DNA of 64,000 nucleotides, taken from positions 124,001-188,000 of the forward strand of contig CAJQUW010001646.1 in NCBI GenBank assembly GCA_907163375.1, written 5' to 3'. Every line of letters begins with the position of its first letter. Positions within the stretch are counted from its first letter, which is position 1. Origin of the DNA: Prostheceraeus crozeri. Its lineage: Eukaryota; Platyhelminthes; Polycladida; Euryleptidae. This document shows positions 1-15,500 of the stretch, in pieces. Position numbers and translations under genes: made by a program. The notes under the pieces are model-generated. The model was not told the DNA's origin. It saw only the letters and a program-made list of their open reading frames with translations, and ran no database searches.

Positions 1-324
1 TTGATTGATTCAAGTAAAAGATACTACAAACGACTTTCTACGTTTTCTACGTCAAAAATTGTAAAGAAAGACAAACGTCTTTCAGTTCCATTTGACAGCA
101 ATGTTTTAAAAATGTTTACTCCTTACATGGACATTTTTATACAAGTTTCATTTGAATCGAATTTACACCATAACTCTTTTACACTAATTATATTGAATGC
201 CATTAAATTACACTATCATGAAGTATGTAACATAAATACCACAAATATCAGTAAATCGAGTGTCAGACATCGATTGTCAAAAGAATGCTAGTTTCCTATG
301 TAATGAAAAGGAGTGATCACTTAC
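1..324. other. TRPM intron, left edge; no gene seen
   Basis: This stretch lies downstream of the last visible TRPM exon on the minus strand, so it should be intron. A plus-strand open frame over 1-291 has no recognisable motif and is AT-rich chance coding. I see no exon or repeat here. Confidence 0.6.
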
Positions 325-526
325 TCATCATGGAAACCATCTTCTTGTTGATAAAGTTTTCAAATTGTGCTCTGAATTCTAATTCTTTGTTAAATGATAC
401 TTCTGTTCCATCATCACAAAGAATAAAGTGAGTGTGGTGGGGATCCAATACGGCTTGTCCTTTACCAGGATTCTCTTTGCAGTTATAATAATGAGCGACA
501 GGCATTCCAGCACCTTCCAAATCAGT
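325..526 (-). CDS. TRPM exon: LDPHHTHFILCDDGTE segment of the SLOG domain
   Basis: The exon begins after a TTTTCAG acceptor in phase 0 and ends before a GTAAGT donor after one extra base. It encodes about 67 residues. They include LDPHHTHFILCDDGTE and ELEFRAQFENFI, which match the conserved TRPM stretch where a DxNHTHF motif is followed by a DDGT and an E-rich helix. It follows the exon at 4015-4181 with no phase conflict. Confidence 0.93.
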
Positions 527-3500
527 CTGAAAATGAGATGTTAAAATGAATGATGTCCAGCAATGAGACCATGGAGCAATGCCGACTTTGACCGAGTGAA
601 ATTAGTCCGGCCACCAGCATGAGTTTCTGCAGGGAACGAAAGCAAGAATGAAACTTTCACAGAATGATGCACAGCACCCTATGGTTCCTACGAATCTGCG
701 CGTTTATTGAGTTTTAGCTGATTGCGTTTCTTGTCAGATAGGATCAAAGAAAATACATGTGAATGCAATAGGGGGCAAACTGAGGTTTTCGGTCAAATTA
801 CATATGTCAGTGGCTTCTCTGATTAAGCGAGAAGTAGATCTACTAAGACTAGAGTCATAGAGTAAGTACATTAGGTAGAGTAGCAGCTCAGCATTTATTA
901 AATCCCCAATGTGTATACAGTTTCGATTTCATTTAATGAACATGAGTCGAGACCCAGACCACCTGTGACATATGCAAATTTTTAAACTTTGGAGAAATGT
1001 CCATGAATTTGACTGATCATGATAGCAATACAGAATAAAGAATACAGTATTACACAAATCCTCCATGTCATGTGAACCTGTAGAGGCAATATAGTTTGTT
1101 AAATTGGCAGTTCCATGGGTTACCATCAAAGTTGAGCTTTATTATAGTAAGATTATTTTCTTAAGCGTGATCACATCACAAACTGTCACTGAAAAAGCAA
1201 AACAGCGTAATCAAGGCTGATCACAATGAACTTTAATAGATGTAAATGCTTCCACATTACTTTTCAAATTCAAGCGAAGCATAAAATCGTGCCGAAGAGA
1301 ATTGAATTAAAAGCTTGAACTTTCAGCCAAGAAGCACCATAATATCTCAACTTTTCCATGAATACCTGCAGTATAATGCAGTTCACGAAATCTTCTTGAT
1401 CATCATCTTAATTTCCGCTTACTTAAGATGTTTGTTATCAAATATTTACTCCTTTTGATATCAAACTTGCTTCATACTACTTATAAAGTGTCTTCATGTC
1501 GGTAGTATATGAATTTGAAAAAATTTAGCTTTTTAAAAACTGCTCAAATAATTTTTTGGACCACAGGAACGCAATCTCCGTAAAAATCTAAATCTTTTGA
1601 TAAAAAGTTTTCACTGTGTACAGGCACTTTTTGAGTCGACACTCTACCTACTGTGTGCTTACTCTAAGACTGGAGTCACAGATTTTGGCAAAGAATATTC
1701 ATGAAGCTAAGCAAATTTGGATTTAGCAAGCATTTTAGCGCGCCCTAACACTAAGATTGGTCAAGAGTTTAGACTCTAGACTTAGTGCCTCTCGCGCAAT
1801 CAAAGAATACACTGATTACGTCCATTTTACCAAAGACCTCACTCTGCTCTTGCATCCTGCGTAATTCAGCTAATAAATTGACCGGCACTGAGATATTTTC
1901 CATTCTCGCCCTGCTAATTTAAACAAAAGAAAAATTGGGATTTCTATGGTTGATATTTGACAAGCGTTTCTATAATTAAACATTAACAGTGAAATCTTAA
2001 GTGAAACGCCTGCGAAATACACAAAATCCTAGAATCATTCATAGTTTACTTTCATTGTGCCCTAAAATTTGAGTAATGTAAATGCAACATCATTGATAAT
2101 TATCTTTAGACCTATATATTTCACGCGAACGTTAGACATTTGGATTATTGTCAGATGCTATACGCTCTACAAGAGTTATGTCATCAGCATATACAATTAT
2201 GGAAGCGTCAGATGGCACACTAATAGATCCCATGAACGCTGCAAACAAGGAAGGTCCCAGAATTGAGCCTTGTGGTATGCCAGAAGGCAAGCAAAAACTT
2301 GGTCCGTATATACCATTGATCTTCAGCCTCTGAGACCTATCACACAAATAACTTTGTAGCCAATTACGGAAGCGTCGGTTTACATTTTTTCCAGAAGGTG
2401 ATTCAAAAAACATTTAGACTCAATTTATCAAAAGCCCTCGTAAAATCGAGACGCGTTTGTCTCACTGCCCTGGTATCGCTCAAGTCAAGATAAGAGGTGA
2501 CGGCTTCGTGGATGTGGATCGAAGCACTGCTTGTTGAACCAAATTTATGAAATGCATGCTGACACGGACCGCATAAAGTGGAAATTTCCGAAATCACCGA
2601 GTTTAGAACGAGTCTTTTAAATATTTTACTAATTGCAGGGGTGATCATAATAGGACGAAAATCTTTGACCCTAGGATCAAGGCACTTGGGGATTGGTACA
2701 ACTTCCGCACGCTTCCAGCACATAAGGTAGGTTCTAGATTCAGCGGAATTTTGGCAGATGTGATATAAAGGATAACAAATCCAATCGGCACCAATTTTAA
2801 GAAGTCGGTTCGGAATGCCATCACTGCCCATTGATTTGTTCAAAGAAACACAGGATAGCGACAGCTTCACATCGGCCACGCTTGAATTCCAAATCCAATA
2901 TTCACCTGAGATAATATGATAATAGCATGGGACTTGAACCCGTCAGGAGCGGGATGGCGCAGAACGGTAGGAGCTCCTCGGCAACGGTATCGGGACGTCC
3001 TCCTGGAGGACTTTCGTTCTCTACATCTCACTCCCGATGAAGCTGCGGACGGGTCAGCAGACCGAGCGAGTTGGAGAAGGGTCGTGTCGAGTGTCGCCTC
3101 TACGCCTGCCAGGAGCGAGATTTAAGCAAGTAAGTAAGCAGGATTGGAATGACTAGGCCTACTCTGTTGGCGAATCGTCAATACCGAGTATTCTGAGTTG
3201 TGAAGTTATAGGCCTATACCAAGCTCAATAGTTGCTACAATAACAGACACAAGAGAAAGTAAGCGGGTTTCGAAACATGTCCATTGAATGCTAATTATTA
3301 ATGTTTCAATTACATTACACAAGCAAGCGCAAGACACGATTATATCCTACCGTATTATTTCTAAATTATACTGGCTTTTAATACCAATTATATAATGCAT
3401 TGACAATGAACAAGTTTAAAACCATGCGTGCCTTTGTACATGGCCCTTAGGTTGAAAGGTCACGCATGGTCAAAAAGTCTTTAAATGGCTGTGAAATCTT

Positions 3501-6500
3501 ATTTCAAACATGTATTCTTTAAATTGTGTGTTACACATAATATAAAACTGTTTAAAAATCCTTTTAAAGCATTCCATGTTCTTTATAAACCTGATTGTTG
3601 ATTGATTTCACAGGATTTGCCTACTTAATTAAATCGGATTAGGTACAAGTGAGCCATTATATCGTCTATGATTTATCAGAGGAGAGGATTCGAAGGCTTA
3701 TAGACTAGGCATAGCTGCTACCGAGTAGGCTATCAAGAAATTGAGTCAATTCAAGCATGAAAAAGTAGTACGTGACACGTGTGATGTAAACACATGATAT
3801 AAAATGCCTACAAATAGCATGCAATCGATGTTTCAAGGGCTCTATTTCACGCATCAAAGCAGCTTTTGAAGTTGTCTATCCATGTAATAGGTCAATTGAG
3901 GAAAATGAAGCAAAATGTTGGAATGAAAAACAAAAAAATGTTTTTGCTGAAGACATTCAAGAAACATGGTTTTCAAACCTTTTGTAATACTCGGCGTTAA
4001 GCGATGATACTTACTTCAGCAGAATTGATGAGTCTATCGCGGTTGTAAACAGCACCCCAGGTGGCCAATCCAATCACGACGAATGGATCTTCATCGGTAC
4101 TGGCCAGCGAATAGTCTCGAACTGCTTCTCCAACTAGCTTCGCTACACCCAAATTGAAACCAGATGTTATGAACCAAGTACCTGAAATGATTATTTAAGG
4201 ATAGGGATTAAGAGCAATGCGTGTTAGTCTATGATATGTTATAGAAATACAACTACAATATGCCAACTATCCAATTATAATGCACGAAAGAAAGTATGCG
4301 GCTTTGATTTACCATGAAAAGATTTGTCGGGTCATTGATTGTATGAAGTTAATTTTGAAATTTCTTCCAAAACAACGACATGCGGCATAGGGAACAGTGC
4401 ATTAAATTCGAAAGTAAATGATCAAAATTTTGATTCTTGTTAAAAGAAGCATTTAGAAATGTTATTTTAAAAATGTTTTGTTGACTTATCAATGGACTCA
4501 CATGACAAAAGAAATGCTGGAATAATACTCGTGGCACTTATTGAAACACATTGTTATGCGTATCTATTCATTGATAGAAATGAGTGCGAAAATTCATCAT
4601 TGCTATACTTTATCTATCATTATATCTATCAGTGGATTCTGCTTTAAATCATTTTCCATCACTATTTCATGATTGTAAAAAGTATTTTCTCATAACTATA
4701 TTACATATTTGTTTTCGAAACAATCATTTTCGTTGATGCTAATTTCAATACCCGGACTGTGTATCTTAAAATTGCAAGGCCGCTACTGGTAGGGTTTAAC
4801 TGCATAGGATGAGAATTCAATCTATTCATTGAATTGATTTGTACGTGCACATCACGCATGGAGCATCTGCCTTCTCTTTCTAGTTTAAGGAAATAATCTT
4901 AATTCTCACACCTGGTATAGATAGCATAGGCTCGATGTGTTGAATCTGATTCTATGAAGAGAAATGTACCTACTTTCTTATCATCAGAAAGACATATCGT
5001 CAAACATAATATTTTCAATAGACCTGGAATATGTCCCTGACAAAGCGACTTACTTATCTATCCATTCCACATGAAGAGATGAGACTGTATTGTTAGTTCT
5101 TTAGATAAGTAATACATATTGCTTTAACTTTTAAGAAATAATACTTGTTTTGTTTCGCAGTTTCGCAAAAGGATTGCTTCATTTTAGACACCTGGAAGAA
5201 TTTTGTAGCGTTAAAATGCGTTCAAGTTTGATTGCTCTGTGTTCACAGATTTTCGAATAGAAATGTCGAGCAACCTTTGCAGCGCTTGCTTGACTGCTCT
5301 ATTTCGCCCTTGAAAATCATTTATTTATAAATAAGCGAAAAGCTTATGTGCGAATTAGCTCAAAGAAAAAGCACTTCGAAATTAGTTACTTGATAGAATT
5401 TAGAATTCATCTGTGATAAGGAATTCTGACAGACGATTACTTGCATTATACACTGTAATAGAAATCTGAGGACGTCAATAAACAGAAAATTGTTTGATTT
5501 ACTAAATGAACTTACGGGCAGCACTTGATACATTAATGAGTCCTTTCTTCAAAGCTACGCGAAGCCGCTGCGTCATTGGGGCCATTTTCTTCGCCCCACC
5601 ATTGATAGAAAGAATTATCTTCGGCTCTGGTGCTCCCCAGTGCCTGATCATTAAATTCCATATCATCTCAAAGTCCTTTGTCAAAGCATCAACACGAACG
5701 TACTGTAAAATGAATATAGTTCGCATATTAATATGGTAAGCAATATGGGATGGGAAGTTTTGTCATTCGAATGACACGAAGCATATATGGACTATTTATC
5801 GTGAAGTTTTACTGTCTACCCAGATTGAATTTTAAAGAATGATTTGCATGAGATGCACAATGCTGAGGCCCACTCTTGCGATGTCGATATACATAGTATA
5901 GAACATATAAATAACATATACTTTCTGTGTACGTCAAAATTAATGGAATCTCGTAAGTTCCTGTGTTAGGATCTGATGATATACATATCCTATCAGCGAC
6001 TTGAAAAACTCAAGATATGGAGAGGAGCGTTCACAAAATGCCCGTTAGGATGACATCATTAAAGACTTCAAGCAATTTCTGATTTGGAACAAGTGATTTA
6101 AGGGGTCGGAATGTAAAGATTATGAGATGCTCCCATAAAATTTTGGTTGAGGCTTAATTCAAAACCGAGTTGACATATTTGCAAAAATTTTAGTGAATAT
6201 TGCACTGTGATTGAATTCCACACTGCTTCCATGAATGCAATTTTGTAAGAGGGAAGGGGTATGTCGGTCATTCATGCTATCGAGAAAAGAGATGATAAGA
6301 TCATTGAGGAGCCAATACCAAAGCACTTATAGCACTGAGATCGCTTTCTTATCCCGCTCAGTCAATTCACAACCATTCTATTCACAGTCCATGTGTTGAC
6401 TTTATGTACAGAACCTTAATATGGGCTGTTGATACAGAGACGCGCGGGACCGCGCCGCGACCGGTGTGAATGAACTTCAGTTCAAAGTTCAAAAGCTCAA

Positions 6501-9500
6501 CTATGAGTGTGAAAAGGCGCTTGTTTTTGTATTTCTAAAAATACATGCTTATACTTATTGTCAGTAAAAATGCTAATAAAATATAACTAATGTAGTGAAC
6601 AGTCCGTTTTATAGGTGACAACTTGTAGTATATTTTAATACAGCCGCTTGGCGAATATTTCCATCTTTTATGCAGTAAAAATACTGTTGTTATTATGCAT
6701 GCAAGCTGATCTATTTTCTTATTGCAAGTGTTTGAAAAGTAAACATATAATCACCTTCGATTTCGACCCAGCTCTCAGGCGTCCAAAGCCATGAAATTTG
6801 ATCTGACCATATGCATTTGTTGGCTCCAAAATTGTGTGTTGTTCTGGATTCCAAATTTCATCAGGTCCAATCGGAATGCGGTTGTTGACATGCCAATTTT
6901 CCGCACGATTACAGCCGCATCGATCACTGCAATATGAATTAACAAAGAAAATATAATTTTCTTCGCTACTCGAACAATAGAAGATACGCTCTTACGTTCG
7001 TCGATTTTTTATGAAAGATTTGCAAGTTCTCATGAAGATATTCCTTTCCATGAATTCCATCATTCTCTGAAAAAGGTTTTGAATACCACGACGGTGATGT
7101 ACAAATTATTCTTATAACCATTGTAGCTTTTTTCAAAAATATTCACTAATGATAAATGCGCAAATAAGTGATCACTTTCTGTCTCATATCATTCTAGAAG
7201 ACGAAATGTTTTCCTGGCAAAATGGAGGCATTCATTAACAAATTGTTCAGCAGAGGTGTTGACCCAAGTATTTTGTCTGATAAAGAATCTCAACAGAAAA
7301 TGTTCTGGTAGTCTGCAATCAGTCTGCAAACTAATCTATTCAGTTTTCTCACACAATTCAAAAATATTCTGCCCGCAAATTTCCTGAGCATTCAACACTG
7401 CACAAGTTGTGTATAAGACTTTGCAACATTGGAATTTTTGAGTGACACTCAATCTATTCATTTGGAACATACTTTTTATGGTTACCCTGAGTCCGTATTT
7501 GATAATTTTAAAATATCTCCAGTACTACGGTTATGACAAAAAATTTTACTGATACTTATCACGAAAAATGGCAGTTTCGTGCAAATAGTGAAAATAGATA
7601 GTGAAAATCTAATCTAAATTCTGCTATTTTTGAAAAAATGACCCACAACATTGAAAAGGTAAATTATAAAAACAAATAGTTTTCTAAAAAATTAAACACA
7701 GTTACATCATTATTTGATTGTAGTAGGAAAGAGCCAATATAGAATGATGGTGGTTTTATTTTCTTATTTCTTACAATTAATTTCAGTTAACATCCGTTAA
7801 CTATCTTCAGGTAAAAAGGATAGTTAACGGATGTTAACTGAAATTAATTGTAAGAAATAAGAAAATAAAACCACCATCATTCTATATTGGCTCTTTCCAA
7901 CTACAATCAAATAATGAAAAATAGCCAAGACAATATATTCAAAACAGTTATTTCATTTTATGAGCAGGAAGGTTGTTGAATGCATCAGATTTACCATGCA
8001 AGTACAGGAAATTACAAATCTTTATTTAAAAATGTCAAAAAAGTTCATTTCTTATTTGCCATATTTTATGGCGGAATATCCCAAAAAGAGCTTTTAGGAC
8101 GATAGCTGGTTCCGTACCATCACAAAGAATAATTTAAAGGTGTGGAGAATTGTTATAACAAGTTTCTGTGTCGTGCGCAAACATGCATGGTAATTACTTA
8201 TTGGTCCCTAACCCTCAATGAAAAGGATTATCTTCGCTATGCAATAGGCTTTCTATGAAACTGATTTACTAATCTTTTGTGGTTCTTATAAACTACAAAT
8301 TATGATTCTCAATGACTAATTCCTAAGCAAGTGACTTTTCACCTTTGTATATAAAAAGTTTGCGCCATTCAACATAGGATGCAGTCATAGATGACCATCA
8401 TAGATCAACATATAGATAAAGCTACATGCAATATTATTTATTGCTTGAGACTGTACCAGCACGCTTCTTCCTTTTCAGTTGAATATTCTACGGCATTTCA
8501 TTTATCTATTTCTATTTCATGCTTGCAGGAGTGTCAGCTCTGTGAGAGTGTGACTGCGGAGATATACTTTTGATCGTAAAAATTGACCAGAGTTATCTAG
8601 AATGTATACGTGCCTTCTATTTTTGTACTTTGTGGTCATTTCGGTTGTTCAAATTTCATTATCAGTAATTCTTGTTTGAATAAGCAAAGAATACAAAAAA
8701 TACAGAGCTCGTTGAAGAAATTTATTCATCAGACACAACCATTAATTCGAAAATTTCAAACCACAAGCATGAGATTTTTCAGGGATTGTCAGAAATTGAT
8801 TGCAATTTAACAGTTCCTATCAATTAATTGATGAAATGGGTATTCATGAATTAATTGTATTAGTGTTCTACTCCATCAACTAATTGAAATTACAATTATT
8901 AAACAATCAATTAGTTAATATCAATCAAATTTGATAGTGCCTGCTGTTGTAAGTCCTAATCCAATTTGATAGTCTTATTTGAGTCTATCAGCTAACTGAC
9001 ACTGATAGTAATTAATTAACAATTGAAGCGTTATGCCATCAATTATATGATAATTGATGCGTTATGCCATCGATTGATTGATAATTGAAGTATTTTATTA
9101 GGCAATTGATTAATTCAAATTGGAATTACTAGGCGATCAATTGATTGAAATTGAAAATTGAGCAATCAATTAATGGAAATTGGAAACAGACCAATCAGTT
9201 TATTGAAATTCAGTTAATTTTGATGATCCCCCGTATTTTTATAAGTCCCAAAAATTGATCTGGGCCTACTATTCACGCCATATGCGGCTATTTGGAGATC
9301 AATAGTTAATTTTTGAGTAATGGGTACATTTTGGAGCGATCTAAATTATGCACCATACATTTACAGTATATTGATTCACGGATGAAAGTTGCTTTCTCTT
9401 CTCAAAAAATATCATGTTTCATCTGATAGCCGATTGAGAATTTGGATTATATTTGACCTGCAGATTCCACGACATTTGCATCTCCCTCGAGTTCAGGGCG

Positions 9501-12500
9501 GTGTGATCATCTGAGTTGAGCTAGCATTAAGGCCAAAGGACGTTCTGAGCTTTACAAAGCCTGCAGCAAGGAGTTATGATTTCTGATCGCTATGTGAATG
9601 TTTCACGAATGAATATAAACTGAATGTCAGATCACCTTGGTGATTCATCGTCTTGGCACTTAATAGACAGCAATACAACCAGAGTTGGAAAAGTCGGAAT
9701 TGGAATTGGAATTGACGATATTTAAATCTATTGGAATTGGAATTGGAATTGACCTTGATAAACCTCAATTCCACTTTTTCGATAGACCTGTGATAAATCT
9801 ATTTGTACAAAAATTAAAATCACAGTACTCGGCCGTTGTGTTAACTGCACGCAGAGATAAGAGAGAGACAGATTGACAGAAGGAGCTTTATTCTATTGTT
9901 GAATAAAGGGTGTTAATTGTGACTTCGATGGGCCTACAGCCCCGGACAATGTTAATTCAGCGATTAGACAAACAGTAAAAGACAATCATCTTTGTTCAAT
10001 CTGTTATTTAGTTATTTATCAAGTAAGATAATTAATCAAAATAAAACAATTGTTGAATTTAGTTCAACAAGTTTAGTTGGAGATTAACTTAATTGTTGCA
10101 CACACGAAGAACAATTGATTTGGAAAGAGAAAAATTAACGCTGCATTAAAGGGCAGCAACCCTGTCAGTTCAAATCACAATGTATTCTAAATATAATATA
10201 TTATATATTAATCTAATATATTCTAATAATTAATCATTCAATTAAAATGGCAATTACATGAACTATTATTCAGCTTCCAATCACAACAATTAACAACAGT
10301 AATTACTAAGACTATAGTTACGATATAGATTTAATAAAATAATATAAATATAATCGTTAATATAGATACGATGCGCAACGATAAAAAAACTTTAAACTTG
10401 CAGTTCACTTCCTAATGTTGAATTCACTTCAATTCGATCGGACTCACTTACACCAAAATAATATCATAAATATTCAGTGTCACTTATACCGTCAATTTTT
10501 AATCACGCTTGCTGGTGTGCTGCCGTATACCCTGCTGTGTTGTTGTTCACTGGCAGTTGTTGTTGTTGTTGTTATTTCTGTAGTTAAGTTACACCGCAAG
10601 AGCCCGGAGTTCTTCAAACAGCCACTGAAGATGTCGTATGTGTTGTTTAGTGTTTGGAATTCCCGGGACAATTTCAGATCCCGGGAATTCGGGACAAAGC
10701 TTCTTCGAATTCCGGGATCCCGGGATTTTTCCCGGGACAAACCGAAATTCCCAAAAAGTCCCATGTTGGCAATTTTGCTAGCTCGACTATTTTCTAGGTG
10801 CTTTGGAAGGGTTTGTATTTACCAATTTATTTTACTGGTGGCTATTTTTGAGTTGTATTGGAAAGGTAATAGCATTTAGAGACACTTTAATTACGGTGCC
10901 GTACATTTGAGATGCAGTTAATCAAGCAAGCTTTTTTAATCACGATGTATTGTCAAATTGCTAACTGCTACAGTTGCTTACTAATGGAATTATTTCTAAT
11001 TTTGGTACAAATTCTGCGGTAATTCTTGTACGGTACCGGTACAAAGTTACGAAAGTAGTTAGTAGGCCTATTGACTTATGAACCAGTTTCATGTACCTCA
11101 TACTACATGTATCCGGTGGACAATTTCTCCTAAATATATTTAAGGCTCTAATTTCAAATCCTTTCAGAGTTCTTACCAAAATGAAATGATAAATCTCTTA
11201 TTCCCCATTAAGACACCAGCGTCTGTTTTTGGTCTGAATTGTCAAAAGTCAAAAGTTGTTTATTTCCAAAACATTGGAAAACAATATTACAATTTTGAGG
11301 TATACTCGTATCGAATACAGCGTGCGGTCAGTGTTGTAGAAAAAAATTAAGCAGATCAGGAAGGAGAGGAATCAATAATTGAGCATTTATTTAGATTTCA
11401 GATTCTTTGTGGTGAATTCTTTCTTTTATGACCATGCGTAACTCGTTGGCTTTTCTTAGAAATCTTGCGATGGATTTTAAATGCTTTGGAGTCAAGGTAT
11501 TCATTAATTTATGAAATTCAACTATCGTGTTGCAGTAACATAACAATGGTGCAATTTGTTGCCGCATATTTTGATACAATGGACATTCTATCATAAAGTG
11601 ATATAGAGTCTCCACTTTTGATTCATTGCAAAGTTCACAAAGACGTTCTTCATATCGCAATCTGTTTCTGTAACTGCCTGTTACAAAATCTAATTTATGA
11701 TTTTTTGTCCTAAATTTTAGTAACATATTTATATCATTGCAATCGATATCAAAATTCAGATATGATTTCAAGGTTTCCTCAAACTGGCATAGCTCTAAAT
11801 ACGTCAGACCAGAATGGCTCTCTTTTGCTGCAGATATCCATTTTTCCCTGTTATACTGACATATTCGGTCTTTTGTAATTCTCAAGTATGCTTTTTTATC
11901 AGCCGTTAGCTGTTCATCCCATAGCTTTGACAGGTTTAGTTTTGTAAGCAATCTGTTTATTCTCCAACACCATGTGTATCTACTCTCATTTCCATTTGAT
12001 ATCATGTTGAGATATATAGCATTATATACCTGTTTAATTAAGCTATTTCCATCCTTTGTAATTAATCTTATCCAAAGACAGATTGCAGCTTTATAGAAAT
12101 GAATATCCATAGGACGTATTCCAAATTCACCGATTAAACAATAATTTGGTGTAGTCGGCTTTAAGTGATAGTATCGTTTATAAAACTGGTATTGAATTTG
12201 ATCCAAACTGTTTAGGTTATTGAAAAAACAAAATTCGGCACAGTATTTCATTCTAGACAGTGCAAGCATTTCAAAGGTATTTTTCAAAATTTCACCAGAA
12301 ACTTGACCAAATTCTTTAAGTTGTTTAGCCGTGAGATAAGCTGCTTGTTTACCTTTAGCTATCAATTGTTCCAAATGATATCTGTTATTTTTCGATATCC
12401 ACATTCCTAGATACTTATATTTATCGACCACTTCAATGGATATCTGCTTACCATTGAGACTAACTTCAAATTTGTCTGTATTTGTAGTGAAATTTTCAGT

Positions 12501-15500
12501 CATGATTTTGGTTTTTTCATAATTTATGCAAAGGCCATTTTCTGCACAAAATTTGCAAAGTATTTTAAATTGACTATTCAAACCTCGCATACTCTCACTC
12601 ATTAAAAGTATATCATCCGCATATATGAGTGGTGACAGTTCCAAATCAAAAAGTCGAACAGAATCAATTTCTTCTTTACTAGCATTTAAGATATCAATGA
12701 AATCATTTATATAAATACTAAATAGGGTTGGTGATAGTACGTCTCCTTGTGGAATTCCATTTTCAAGTTTAAAGGATTGCATTTCTTTTCCACTGTATAA
12801 TACTTTGTACTCTTTTTTAATGATGACACTTATAATTACTGATAAAATCTTGCATTTGGGGATCAAGCGTCTTAATTTATCAATCATTCTGTTTTTAGGA
12901 ATGGAATCAAATGCCTTTGACAAATCTACGAAACATAAAACCAGTGGACGTTTTGTGTTTTTATAAACTTGCATAATTTCCTTAACAAGCATTATGTTAT
13001 CCAAAGCGGAGCTTCCTTTCTTGAAACCGGTTTGGTTCTTTTTTATCACATCATTCTTTATTAGCCAATCGTTAAGTCTAAAATTTATAATTTTTGTCAT
13101 TATCTTTTCTATACAGGATGATAGATTAATAAATCTGTATGAACTTGGATCATTTTTCTTTCCTTTTTTAAATATGGGCGTAATCCAGCTACTGCTCCAG
13201 GGGATTTCATCGGCATGGTTAAATACATAACTATACAGTGTTTCAAGAGTCTCAATTGTTTGTTCTTCATTCAGGCTTAATGTCTCATAAACAATTCTGT
13301 CTGGTCCACTTGTTTTATGTAGTTTTGATTCTCTAAGAGCATTTTTTATTTCGCATTTTGTAATTCTATCATCAAGATTGTCAATGCACTTTTGACCTTG
13401 CAACATGTTTGGCATACAACTGGAGGATAAGCATGTATTGCTTGATAACTTTAGATCATTGATTACTATATGAGTCTGAAAATCTGAAGCCTTCAATACG
13501 CTTCTCCTATGTTTAATATTCTTAACACCTATATTTTCATTAATCAGTTGCCAATATCTTTTGTGATCATTATTTTCCCGTGCATTTTTTAGACCTATTA
13601 GTCTATTTTTCTTCTCCTTTCTTCTGTCTGCCTTAACCTTTTTATTCAGATTCCTTTTACTCTCCATTAGTCGACTTAAGTTTTCAGCTGTAGGGAATTT
13701 TTTCCACCGAGAAACAATTTTCCTATGATGCTTTCTTAATGTTCGTGTTTCGCTAGAGAGAACAATTTTACGAATTGGCTTTCTATTAGTTTTAATGCAA
13801 AGTGAGTTAATTTGGCATAATTTATTATATATATTGCCAACGGATAAATCCTTTTCCAGAATTTGATTATTTAAGTCTTTGCACTTTCTTGTAAACATGA
13901 CGTGATCAAAAACCGTGTCATCTTCCCATTTATTCGGCTTTATCCATTTAGCAGGATTATAATTTTGATCAGACGACTGTTTTGGTTCTTTAAATTCTGA
14001 CTTTAATTCAATTTGGAATTTTATTTGCATTGGAGCGTGGTCCGTATAAATAACTGGTTGCATTATTTCAAAAGAAGCAAGATAATTTATCATTGATTCC
14101 GAAATTAGAAGGTAGTCAATCACGGATTTGCGTATCTCATTATTTTGATTTCTATAGTATGTGCATCTACTTTTAGAATGATTTTCTAATCTGCCATTGG
14201 CAATTATTAGAGAGGTTTCATTACAGAAATTAATTAGATATTTCCCCATTTTATTTACCATTTGATCTTCCGACTCTCTTTCTGGAAGTGTGGAATTAGT
14301 ATGATTTGTTTCATTTCCAATGCGACCATTAAAATCTCCGATAATTATAATGTTTTTCATTTTAAATTGAATCATGTATTGTTTAATATTTTCATATATT
14401 TCTCGATCTTTGTATTTTGAATCGCGATTATCCACATAACAAATAATCAAGAATATGTCTTCTAAATGATCCCAATGCATGCTGTTTAATTTGAGTATTT
14501 GGAGATTTCCTCGTTCTTTAATCAAGCTTTCAACATTTAGCAGAGAAATATTATCACCCTCTTTTACATAAACAGAAACACCTTTTATATTTCTTCCGCG
14601 ACTAATATTCTTTTTGACTGTCGTGTGAAAACCGTAACAATTTTCTAACACTGATTGATCTTGAGTATCACTAAGATGTGTTTCTGTTAAACATATTATA
14701 TTAGCCCTTTGGATATCATGTATAAAAAAATCATTTTTAATTTTATCGCTATTCAATCCATTAATGTTTACATAGAATAACTCTATTTCCATATGTTTCT
14801 TCAGTTTTCTTCCAGCAGTCATTATTTCATCCTCTCCTTCCTTTAATTCATGATGGTAAAGCATTCGCAAAGAAAACAATCGAAAAGAAAAAACACACAA
14901 AACAGTCCAGTTTAAAGCTTCATTGGTTGGAGATTACAAACAATGTACGAACTTACTAATTCAATTACACAATATGTCTCCTACTCTCCTGTCTAATGTT
15001 GCAAAGTACTACTTGCGTTTAGTAAAATTGTCTTTCAAAAAACACAATGCGTTTATGGAGTTGTCTGACAGTCGGTTACGAACATGCGTGACGAAGTTGC
15101 TTGCAATTGAAAACGCTCTTTCACTGTCAATCGAAGTTGTTCTAATCGTCATCAGATAAGATAGCTCTATAGACTTTCTAAGTTTGGCGTTCGTTTCCCC
15201 GTCGCTTCGTAGACTGTGAACTCCTGATTGAGGGATTTGAAGCCTTGAAATTGGTTGGAATCTTGGGGAGCTGCCTTCATGGAAATTGAAATAGCTGCCT
15301 CTAACGCACTGGATAACGAGCCTTCAGCTACCGCACAGTCTTCTCGGACAGTGGTGCCATGGTCTTCTCCTTGTTCATCATCAACATCCTCACTTATTGA
15401 GAGCCGTGTTAACAACGACTTTCCCAATCTCACCATGACCTTCTTAGACGACATTTCAAAGAATGTGTGATTCTCCTGTTCATCAGATCTGTGTAGAAAT

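Noticed and set aside
1-291. 96-codon plus-strand open frame at the left edge
   Set aside because: No family motif, AT-rich codons, and it lies in what should be TRPM intron.
10415-10879. 154-codon plus-strand open frame
   Set aside because: It crosses the border of the inner hAT (10648) and reads its CCCGGGA subterminal words as protein; chance frame.
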